Shown here: one piece after another, positions 35,213-44,588 of the stretch
Layout: each line of letters starts with the position of its first letter
Numbering within the stretch: position 1 is the first letter of the stretch
Assembly: GCA_014621425.1 (NCBI GenBank)
Contig: JAANBB010000055.1
Span: 62,001 to 126,000, forward strand
Source: Cylindrodendrum hubeiense
Taxonomy: Eukaryota > Ascomycota > Sordariomycetes > Hypocreales > Nectriaceae
Direction of reading: 5' to 3'
Length of the DNA: 64,000 nucleotides
Position numbers and translations under genes: made by a program
The notes under the pieces: model-generated
Seen by the model: only the letters and a program-made list of their open reading frames with translations
Told to the model about the DNA's origin: nothing
Database searches by the model: none

Positions 35213-36552
35213 ATGGCTTTGACTCTGGAAGCCTGTCCAGACGACATTGTCGAGGCTATTGTCAAGTTGCTCCCCCTGGAAGCTATCTGCAATCTCCGCC
35301 TAACCTGTAAATCGCTGGCCACGAAGTCCTCTTGTCATTCTTCAAGACTTTCTTTAAATCAACATATGTCGAAATGAGAACTACTGCTCTGCAGGCTTTT
35401 GCCCAGGGTGTCCAAGCCGGGGGGCTTCGATCTTTATTCCAGGAGTTGTATCTCATTGGTATCGCTCACGAGGTTAAAGAATGGGAGCCTAAAACGGTTG
35501 ATGATACGCATAGCGAGGAAGTGAGGAGGACGCAAGACGTCAATCTACTCCGCCAAGCTTTCGATGAGCTTAAAAAACACAGCAAAAGTGACAGCCTTCC
35601 ATCACTCACGCTGAGGGTAGCAGTTGTCCGCAACGGCCAGAAACGAATTCTACCTGTTGATAAGAGAGGCGGAGCGAAGTCGAAGATCGTGTGGCAATGC
35701 ACTATCCGCACATTTAACACGGCTCTGCAAGCGTTGGCTATGAGTAAATTGCAAATCAAGAATCTCAACCTGTTCAATGATCCGGATCTTCAGCAATGCA
35801 GCATTGCCTGTGAGCAACTTGATGAAATCGACTGGAACAACCCCGGCCTTACCGAATCATTGGCAGCCCTCGAGTCACTATCAATCAGCACCTGCACTCG
35901 AGTTGTCAAGTTTTACAAAGACTACTACGAGACTGATGACGAAAGTGAGCTAGCCACAAGCAGGAGTGCAGCCGAAAGACAAGCAGAAGCTGAAGATGCA
36001 AGTAACTTTGTCGGCCTTTCAAAACTGCTTTCGCTGTGTGCTGGACTTGAGAATTTAGAACTGCATTATCTCTATATTCGACCGACTGGTGGCCCCAGTA
36101 CGATTAGTCGATCCTGGGGAGAAAAGATTCTACAGCACGTGGTCGACCTTGAGAGGCTGCCCAACCTGAAGCGCTGCAGACTTCGTGGATTCACTATTAG
36201 AGAGACGGACTTGCTCGAATTCATCAAGCGAACAAGAGTCCGCGACCTTTCTCTAGAAAGTATGCATATATATACTGGAACGTTTGAGTCGATTATCAAT
36301 TACTGCACGAGCAAGACCGCGGACATGACCAAGTTGTACTTGAACAGCTTGTTTGAGAGGGGGGATATGGTTCACTTTGTCGGCTGTGGAAGGTCTAAGG
36401 TCGGTCTTTTGCGTGATATTGAAAAGCTGGACAGAGAAGGCGAGAGTATCAGGGATCCAGTTAATTATCATGTCAGCCCTCCCGGGTTTATGGGGAGTCC
36501 TGTAACGGCTGAATGGAGACGGTTCTGTAGAGCAGAATATGAATCAAGATGA
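35213..36552 (+). pseudogene. F-box gene with an apparent frameshift near 35330
   Basis: An ATG at 35213 opens MALTLEACPDDIVEAIVKLL and NLRLTCKSLATKSS, a clear F-box, but this frame stops about 120 bases in. The body continues in another frame from about 35332: FFKTFFKSTYVEMRTTALQ, then a leucine-rich region (LRSLFQELYLIGIAHEV, LQIKNLNLFNDPDLQ, LESLSISTC, LENLELHYLYIRP, LKRCRLRGFTIRETDLLEF), to a stop at 36552. In similar mould F-box proteins the cysteine/histidine after the F-box is followed directly by such an FFK block. The frame jump therefore looks like an indel at 35325-35335. No intron signals of adequate spacing exist there. It is either a recent pseudogene or a sequencing error. The 407-codon body is otherwise intact, which suggests the lesion is young. 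Confidence 0.6.
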
Positions 36553-36695
36553 GGGGGACGCTGTAGGGGATTACAACAGGCAGTGACTAGGCCGACCAGT
36601 CCAGGATGAGTATAACGGCGGGGCCAGATTAGCGACTAAGTTGAAAACAGCCAGTGGCGCATAGTGGAGCAGCCAGGGTGGAACATACCTAAGAC

Positions 36696-38097
36696 ATGAC
36701 GTCCGCACCCTGGAAAATAATTACCAGACGGCATTCGTCGGCATTGAGGCAACCTTCATACCAGCTCCATCCCAGCTCCATCCCAGCTCCCATCTGCGGC
36801 GTCAAAATGCCCACGCCCGCATCGCTACTACTGCTGACCAGACATCTCGACCTATTCCTGCCATTCTTCGACCTCACGGCACCTCTATTCCCTCCAACTG
36901 GACCGACACAACAGGCTCAGGCCGACCCTCTAAGCTCCCAGACGTCGCATCGCTGCCTCCTTACCGATTCTTCCTCAGCTCTGCGCCCACAGCCACTGCC
37001 TACCGACGATTCTCCCGATGCAGTCAATAAGTTGCCCGAGTCGGGCTCGATCAATGCCATACTTCGCGCACACTGCCGAACCAAGCTGTACGTCAAGCCC
37101 ATCTACTGGACTTCTGACCAGCTGCGGTTGCTGGGCTGCCAGTTCTCCTTGAACGAACGGCCACCGAAGCAGAGACGCGACACTGCAGAACCGGACAATA
37201 CACCACGCGTCGCCCAGGATAAAAAAGCTTCAAAAAGCCAGCCAAGCCGGGATCTCATTCGCGCAGCGAGGCAGATGTGCACATTGTCCATTCCGGGGTT
37301 CAAGAGAGCTGCTATGCATGAACTCCTCGTTGCTCACGGTTTCCAATGCCAAAAGTAGGCCCCCGGCTCTGTCCCTGTCCAAATACCAATGCCCCTACTA
37401 ACAAAATCTCAGATCTGATCAGTTGTCGTTCCGTTTCAGTCGCCGCACAGTCTGTAGCGTCCTGACAGACGGTGTTTGGTCGTTAAACACCGCCGCTCCG
37501 TCTCTGGCCTACATCGACCTCTACAATTTAGAATCTCTCCGCAAGAAGCGCATATGCCACTCTAAGGAGTCGACCAGAGGGAATCGTCCAGTTGCCGCGT
37601 TGAGAAAGAAGAAGCTGAGGCATCACAAGCCTTCAAACGACGCAGAAGACCCATACATCCTGGCAATTTTGATTGCCCTGGCTCAAGAGCAGCGGCGGAT
37701 GCAGCAGAAGCAGCAGAAACAGCAGCAGAAGCAACAGAAACAGCAGAAACCGCAGAAACAACAGAAGCAGCCGAATGAGCAGAAGCAAAAGCAGCAGAAG
37801 CAAACCACGAGTGCGGGAGAGGAGGGTCACAAGGTCAGCCTCATCGGTGTTCGTTGGGCAAGTCCGCGGACCCTATATTTCTACACAGCTTGGATTCCCT
37901 CTACCTTCCTCGACAAGTTGGACCGCCCATCCCAATTTTCGCCGAGCCGTTCAATCTCGGTTTCATACCATGCCGTTTCTCTCATGGGACCCAAAGCTCC
38001 AGCCAACCTGCAAACGAGGTTACGCCGCCTACTTGATGATCATAAGCAACAGAGTACCATGGAGGGTTTGCGAACCGATGACGTTAAACAGGGGTGA
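36696..38097 (+). CDS. Gln/Lys-rich fungal protein of unknown function (447 aa)
   Basis: Exons 36696-37354 and 37413-38097. The 58-bp intron has a weak donor (AAGTAGGC), a TACTAAC branch and a TCAG acceptor, and joins GFQCQK to SDQLSFRFSRRTVCSVL. The exon-2 blocks DPYILAILIALAQEQRR, RTLYFYTAWIPSTFLDKLD and SISVSYHAVSLMGP match a family of uncharacterised mould proteins that I recall by the YFYTA.IP..FLDK signature. A tract of QQKQQKQ repeats, encoded by CAG/AAG runs at about 37700-37800, splits the conserved parts. No enzyme motif, signal peptide or membrane segment is seen. The first ~60 residues may not be translated; ATG 36808 is an alternative start. Confidence 0.65.
37700..37800 (+). repeat. 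CAG/AAG trinucleotide-rich tract (polyQ/K)
   Basis: Repeats of cagaag and cagcag units keep the reading frame and encode a Gln/Lys-rich linker. Such tracts vary in length between strains in other fungi. Confidence 0.7.
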
Positions 38098-38705
38098 AAG
38101 AGAATGTACACTCCCGGAGTAGACCACACTGGCCTAGAAGCAGGTGTAAAGGAGCTGGGCCGAACTCCATTTCTGATACCCACGAATATAATGACTTACG
38201 ATAGATAGCCGTAGAAAATGTGTAATTACTAGAAATAATAGCATTTTAGATACCCGAAATTCTTCAAGCGCCTGTCCCATTGTTATCTACTCTCCTCTAA
38301 GTTGATATGCGTAGCTTCTGGGCTCTCGCCCGGCACTGGGAGGCTACCAGGGTCACATTCCGAGATCAGGTAAGGGCATCAACCCGACAATCTTTCGAGC
38401 AACAACGAAATTCCGAGCCGACGACTCCATTTCACAAGCCAACGCTGGCAGTATATACTCTATAGCAGAACAGACCTAGGTTGCATACTTCCTTCCTCTG
38501 TAGGCGACACAAAAGATGGCAAAAGTGAGTATTATGGTGGCTTCAAAATGGCCTTGGGAGACTCTTTGACTTGGGTGTTTGCGACTGCCAATTTCACGAT
38601 CATCTGGGACAACCCTACAAGGATTCCTGATATTGGGGAAGTGAGAAATTGATTTTCTCTGTATATATAAATTGCTATTTCTGGATGTATCGCATCTCAC
38701 CTAGG
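38098..38705. other. Convergent intergenic region
   Basis: It lies between the 3' ends of the Gln-rich protein gene and the permease gene. It is probably two 3' UTRs and spacer. No gene or repeat was recognised. Confidence 0.45.
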
Positions 38706-40356
38706 CTAAACCCGGACAGTTTGCTGAGCCGGCTCCTTCACATCATCGCTAGCTGCCGACCTGTCACTGGGAATGATCTCCTCGACCGCTCTGGACTTGG
38801 CTCCCTCTTGGTCCAGTCCCCACTCTACAATATCAGGATGCTTGTCAACGTAGAAGCGCAATCCCAAAATAGAAATGATACTTCCAACGGCAAAGGCTGC
38901 AGCCAAGGGGAAGCCGATTGGGTATCTCGGGCTGTCGGCCACGCGCCACGCCCGCAGTGGGATGGAGGCGTGTCCAGCGTAAACAAGAGTGACGGCAGTT
39001 CCGACAAGGATTGATCGGACCTCTGGCTCTTTGCGGAGGATCTCAGCCATCCAAGCCAAGAGCGCGTATCCCCAGGCCGCCGTAGCGAAAGTCAGGAAGT
39101 AGAAAGCCATGATGGTTTGTCGAGAGTCGGGCCAGCCGGCAAGAACTGAGGTCGCGAGCACCTGTAGAGCCGCAACCGCGACTGCAACCTGCCATCTCCA
39201 ACCCTTCCAGTCACTGAGCGCGTTCAGTCCGATGTTGCAGACGATGCTGATGCCGTATCCTCCCAGTGGGATAAGATTGACGGTGTAGACGGAGTACAGC
39301 GAGTCGCCATTCGAGTCCGTGAGCCCCTTCAGGTAAAGAAGGAAGTAAGAATTGGCGCGCTGACTCCAGGCGAATTGGAGGTAACCAGCCAGATACAGGT
39401 AGGTGATGGGGGTCTTGACGAGGAGCTTCAGCTTTTCGACCAGGACCTTGAAGGGGATGATGCTGGATGTCTTGGTTCCGCTGTCATCCATTCTCGCGCG
39501 CGAAAGCTCTCGTTCTTGCTCAGTCAAGTACAGAGCTCGTGTGATGGAGGGCGAATCAGGGATCACCAGGAATCCCACAAGGCCCCAGAAAATGGTCATA
39601 ATGCCTGAGACAATGAACAGCCATTGCCAGCCTGCGAGGCCGTGGGCGCCGTTCAAGTTCTTGTAGAGAGCTGCCTGGACAATGCCCAAGAACATGTTTC
39701 CTGCCACGCCGCTGACACCGAAAATAGCCAGTCGCTTTCCAAGTTCCTTTGGTGTGTACCTATAAGTCATTAGCATAGTCACCGGATTGGAGATGATGAG
39801 TCCTTACCAGTTCAGGATGAGAGACACGATGCCAGGCCATGAGGTTGACTCGAAGACTCCGAGAAAGAAGCGCAGTACATAGATGGTCTTAGCACTCTGC
39901 GCCTTGTAAGTGAACAGGGTAAAAAGTCCCCACACTATCTCGCAGAAAGGAAGGAAGACCGAGGGCCGGACCCGTGTTTGGATCAATTGCGAGGGAACGA
40001 TGAAGAGGGCGTAGCCAACAGAGAACCATGTGGTGAATTCCACCAATTCGTTCCCAAACAGCCCCAAATCCTCCTTCATTCCTGAAACATATGCAGCAGT
40101 GGTGGCGCTCTGATCCATGTCTTTAAATAGCTGGAATACCGTTAGCTGTGATTGCAAAGTCGCACGTGGGGGTGTGGCTTACACCAGCGACGAACGCCCA
40201 TGACAGAAGCAAGGTGTCAAGCTTCAGTAGGAGCACATGTCTCGGGTCTTTGAAGTATGGGTGGACTCTGGCAAGCCACGAGGTTGAGTCGGGAAGCGCA
40301 TCGATCTGACGCTCCTCGGGGGCCGAGCTGTTCTTCAGACTGTTCGTGGGCGACAT
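38706..40356 (-). CDS. Major facilitator permease of the Dal5 (anion:cation symporter) type, 516 aa
   Basis: Exons 40356-40183, 40130-39808 and 39759-38706, with introns of 52 and 48 bp. The first join reads WAFVAG|LFKDMDQSATTAAYVSG and the second NW|YTPKELGKRLAIFG, both as in the allantoate-permease family. About twelve hydrophobic segments are present, with the typical LFGNELVEFTTWFSVGYALF, RFFLGVFESTSWPG, LVGFLVIPDSP and WAEIL region before the last helices. The family moves organic anions such as allantoate, pantothenate, nicotinate, cysteine and sulfonates into the cell. It is transcribed away from the TauD-type dioxygenase, sharing a 750-bp promoter region, which makes sulfonate or another sulfur source the first guess. 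The substrate is inferred only. Confidence 0.88.
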
Positions 40357-41106
40357 GGTTGCGGATTGCCGACTAGGTCAGACAGTTAACCGGGAGGCTT
40401 GGTGGTGGGTCTGGAATCTGAGCTGATTGAAGAGATCGGCGAAATCAGTCAAGGGGAAGGCATTATATATGTCGTGAGAATGTTAATATGCCTGAGTGTT
40501 TCTGTTGCCCGTTGCTGTACGCAAGCCAATTTCCAGGATTTTTTCTGGTCCATGCTGAATCACTGTTCTGGGCTGTCCACTTCAAGGCTATAATGACGAA
40601 ATCCTGTCTGGGGGTTCCATTTCAGGTAACATCCTGAATCGTGTGCCGACCCGGGAGCGATGTCCGTGACACGAACGATGAATGGTAGTTCGGTTCGTTT
40701 TAGATGGTGGAGACCTCGGGCATACGCGATTCTCCACCCGTGGTCCAGCAATCCAATAATAAGCATGGCAATTGGAGGTTTCAAAGCCGATGTGGTTAGC
40801 TGCCCCCAGAGAGCATCGATTGCGTCTTTGTATAGACAAATTGTGAAGAGTTTATTTGTCCACTAGCGTGCGACGGTTGGCTTGGCAGCCGATGACGACA
40901 ACCATTATTACCACTTCTGTCAAACTCGGTCGGCCAGTCGCCGACATCAAGGCTGCCGGCAATTAATCTTGGAGATAACGGCCATGCGTCAAATACAATA
41001 TGTGCAGATGCCGCTGCATCGGTTATTCAAAAGCATGCAGCTTCGAGCACAGACTTCCTCCCAAGACCTCAAATTCTCTCTCTAGCACACCATACACCCA
41101 GGCGTC
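40357..41106. promoter_or_regulatory. Shared divergent promoter region of permease and dioxygenase
   Basis: Both genes start at its ends and run outward. A TATATA box at 40464-40469 lies ~110 bp upstream of the permease ATG. A CT-rich tract at 41067-41082 lies just before the dioxygenase ATG. I looked for a palindromic Cys3/MetR-type site (ATGRYRYCAT) and found none that I trust. Confidence 0.5.
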
Positions 41107-42213
41107 ATGTCTTCAGCGCCGTTGTACCCTGCATATCTCCCCACTCGAACCGATGGGTATGTCGCACCCAAGGTGGTCCCCATTTTCGAGGGCGACGAGC
41201 CAGGCAATCGTGCAGACCCGTCAAAGCCATCGATCTTGAAGGCCGGGGTGACTGTGACAAATATTACCCCGAGGATCGGCACTGAAATCCGCGGGGTACA
41301 GATCAGCAAGCTTGGCGCGAGTGGACTGGATGAACTCGCTCTGCTGGCTGCCGAGAGAGGTGTCGTCGTTTTTGTCAGTGCCTCTCCCCTTCCAAGTTCA
41401 CGAATTGCTGCTAAAAACCAACCCAGAGGGACCAAGATTTTGCGGACGTTGGCTTTGACAAGCAACTGAACACTGTTAAACACTATGGCCCGCTTCATCA
41501 ACACCCTACAATGGGCTACCCTGAAGGCACTGGGCCCGAGTTCCATGTTGTCTACGCTGATGAGAAATCGTAAGGCTACCCCAATCTCGATGAAGTATCC
41601 ATAAAGCTAACATGCCATCAGTGGAAATCTGAGGACTCTTCTGGGACCGCGGACGACCTACGACTTGTGGCACATTGATCAGACCTTCACGCCCAACGTC
41701 CCATCGACCACTTTCTTCTGGGTCCTTGAAACCCCTGAGTCGGGTGGTGGCGATACCGCATTTACTTCGCTTACAGCGGCCTATGAGGCACTGTCACCAG
41801 CTTTCAGAGAGACACTTTCATCGCTGAATCTCTTGCACACATCTGCTTCGGAAGGAGAGGTCAGGCGAGTTGGCACTGAACGTGCCTTGAAGGAAGCCAT
41901 CAACGCTACCCACCCGCTGGTCATCAAGCATCCTGTTACCGGGAAGCCAGCACTGTTTGTTAACCCCGCCATTGCTCGTCAAGTTGAAGGGTTCCTGCCG
42001 GAGGAGTCACAAAATCTCCTGTCGTTCCTCCACAACCACATCCGGAGTTTGGACTTCAACTGCCGTGTGAGGTGGGAGAAGGGGACGGTAGTAGTCTGGG
42101 ACCAACGTTCGTGTGGACACACGGCTGTTCCTGACTTCCAGGACAATGAAAGAAGACATATGGTGAGGATTATTCCGTATGGGTCGCAGCCCGAGCCCTT
42201 TGCAGAAAGATGA
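41107..42213 (+). CDS. TauD-type Fe(II)/2-oxoglutarate dioxygenase (333 aa)
   Basis: Exons 41107-41373, 41427-41569 and 41622-42213, with introns of 53 and 52 bp. The iron ligands are in place: HxD in WHIDQTF (H154, D156) and the distal His of GHTAVPDF (H303), followed by an Arg (R314-R319 region, ERRHMVRI) that should hold 2-oxoglutarate. The ETPESGGGDTAF block is diagnostic for this group, which includes taurine dioxygenase and yeast Jlp1 sulfonate dioxygenase. It would split a sulfonate into an aldehyde and sulfite for sulfur supply. Some relatives act on phenoxyacetates or other acids, so the substrate is not certain. The divergent Dal5-type permease supports sulfonate use. Confidence 0.9.
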
Positions 42214-42796
42214 TATGTCTTGCCTGCAGAATGTCACATATATCTCAATAAGCAAAGAAATAACCATGTTGCTCTAATAATAAAAATGTGATGGTTTTCG
42301 ATGGAAAAATAAGCAACGAGATATCTTGCGCCATCCGGATTAGGTCTAGTCGACGTGTCGGAGCGTACAGACTTCAACGGCTGTGCATTGATTGCCACGG
42401 CACTTGAAAGACTTCCCCTGGCGGTGTGGCCCAGGTTGACGGGCGGGTCAGAGAAGCAGCCATCCTGCAGCCGCCGATGGCCTTATTCCAGCCTTGCCCA
42501 ACCATAACCGAATATTTCGTGATTGACTGGGTTTACATCCAAGTGGCGTTTCCGTCGTTTGATGATGTGGCGTATGGTTGGGCTGGTAATAGAGGCGGGA
42601 CTAGCCTAGAACAGAATCGATGCTGGAAGCGCCTGATGAATGGGGCGACCGTCAGATGGTGGAACTGCTGACAATCATGCTGTGGCTGGCATTCACCAGC
42701 TATTGAATATTTAAGAAGTACACACTATACCTAATTATTTTCGGAACTAACACATCGAATACTTTTTATACTGGAATCACTTTTCTGCTACGAACC
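42214..42796. other. Intergenic region upstream of the alpha/beta hydrolase
   Basis: It contains the promoter of the next gene; a TATTTAA element at 42709-42715 lies ~85 bp before its ATG. An 81-codon frame at 42426-42671 shows no domain. Confidence 0.45.
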
Positions 42797-43636
42797 ATGA
42801 CAACAAGGCGGCAGCCACTGAAGGACGAGGCGACATCTGACGACGATGAACTTTTCTACCTTGAAATCAACCCTGCTGGATCTACGTCGGTTTTCTTTCT
42901 TCATGGAGTTCTTTCCTGCCATTTGGAATGGGAGCATGTAACCCCTTACCTCTCATCGGACTACCACCTGGTCGTCGTCGACGTGAACGGCCACTCCAAC
43001 TCTTCAAAGATCCTCCCGGCCAATCTCCCCACATCAACCGACCGTGTCGCAGATCTGATCAAACGCCATGCCCATGGGGGTAAAGCCCATGTCGTCGGAC
43101 TAAGCATGGGTGGATTTATCGCACTAGAGGTGGCCCGTTGTTACCCGGAACTTGTGCACAGCGTCTTCGCGACAGGCGCACATCCCTTCAGAGGCATTTA
43201 CAGGTGGCTTTCATTGCGGCCATTTATTATTTGGATATTGCTGTGTTTGTTACATTCGATGCCAGACCGCCTTTACTGGTGGATGGCTTCTAGTCACGGG
43301 ATGGCGCGACACGAAGCGCTAAGAGCCGAGATGGCGAAAAACAGATCGTGGACAATGGTGCGCGACAACTATACAAGTATCTTGGATTTCGACTACGACA
43401 AAGTGCGGGAAATTCATGTTCGGACAGCAGTTATTGCTGGTAGCCTCCAAGATGATGTTCAAGCGACACGGGACATGGGCCCATTGCTGCGAGAGGGCGG
43501 AAGCAATGCGAGCCAGGTGTTTGTGGTGAAGAATGCGGTTCATGCATGGAACCTACAGTTCCCAGAAGTTTTTGCGCGTGGAATCAGGGCGTGGATCGAA
43601 GGGGAAGAGTTGCCAAAAGAGTACGAAGAGCTGTAA
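42797..43636 (+). CDS. Alpha/beta hydrolase (279 aa)
   Basis: Single exon. The fold is clear from VFFLHGVLSCHLEWEHV (oxyanion HG), VVVDVNGHSNS, the nucleophile elbow GLSMGG with Ser103, and a C-terminal catalytic His in VVKNAVHAWNLQFPE (H249). The acidic residue is probably in AGSLQDDVQ. The lid region carries an unusually hydrophobic stretch (PFIIWILLCLLHSMP), which may form a membrane-facing cap. No signal peptide is present, so it is probably intracellular. Esters, lactones or C-C bonds are all possible substrates. It lies 580 bp downstream of the dioxygenase but shows no shared signal. Confidence 0.85.
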   Translation: MTTRRQPLKDEATSDDDELFYLEINPAGSTSVFFLHGVLSCHLEWEHVTPYLSSDYHLVVVDVNGHSNSSKILPANLPTSTDRVADLIKRHAHGGKAHVVGLSMGGFIALEVARCYPELVHSVFATGAHPFRGIYRWLSLRPFIIWILLCLLHSMPDRLYWWMASSHGMARHEALRAEMAKNRSWTMVRDNYTSILDFDYDKVREIHVRTAVIAGSLQDDVQATRDMGPLLREGGSNASQVFVVKNAVHAWNLQFPEVFARGIRAWIEGEELPKEYEEL

Positions 43637-44588
43637 TATGCGACTATCCATTCCGACATAATCTATTTCTCAACTGGTGCCCTGAAACTATTTCTATGTT
43701 TCTGTGGTGCATTTTCTCTTCAAGCTTCGTTAATCTGTTAATTTTAAAAAGACTCCCACTTTATTTTACTCGGTTCATTATTGCCTTTGTCTCTTGTGTG
43801 AACTTTAAGTGCACGCGTCCAATACCCCTACGCGATCTCCAATTAGTGTAAAACATGAAGTCATAGGACAGTGTAGAGAATTCTTGATACCTAGGATTGG
43901 TATAATGACGTACCCATTGATGGTGTATCTGTAGATCCTAGCGTCGTCGGAAAATATGGAGATCTGTCTGTCCCACATAGCAACGAAACCTGCAGGGCCC
44001 CCTAGGTAATCAAGGAGCCAGTAGGGGTGAATTTGATCATTCTCGGGAATTCTCCGTTGCTACGGATGCGTGTAAAATTGTGGCCGGATACAAAACTGTT
44101 CAAATTGAATGACTAGAAATAAATGTCCTCGAATTCCCTTGCGTGACTAAGAGATCATCAGGTGAATTCAAAGGGGTCTGGATCCTAGTAAGCTTCGAAG
44201 TAACTGACAAAACTCCTCGAGCTCATGATCTGGGCTGATGTCGACAGTACAATGCGAACCCCATGTGAAAAGATAAGGCTAGGGTAAGGAGTGAGTTGTA
44301 TCTCATGTGACTAAACAAAAGCGGATTCAATCATTTAAGAAACGGGTCTGTTTATTTGATCCTCTCTTGTATTGGGCTAGTACCGGATCAAACGGCATCT
44401 AACGATGAGGCGCAGGGAATAGTCTCGGATATGTCGGCTTGCCGCATATCTAACAGTATTTGACGACGTGGACAAGGAAATGTTATGATAATGTCGTTCG
44501 TAAGTGAGGAGTGGTAGTTCAGCTAAACCCCTCATCATCTTGAGGCCTCCTCTCCTTCCATACCTTGATCCAAGTCCTCGAGGTAGTT
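43637..44588. other. Intergenic region
   Basis: Ordinary composition, no gene recognised. It contains the 3' UTR of the hydrolase gene and the promoter of the Cys-module gene. Confidence 0.45.

Noticed and set aside
35332..35345. A mini-intron to explain the F-box frame change
   Set aside because: No donor/acceptor pair at a possible distance (at least ~40 bp) exists around 35300-35340.
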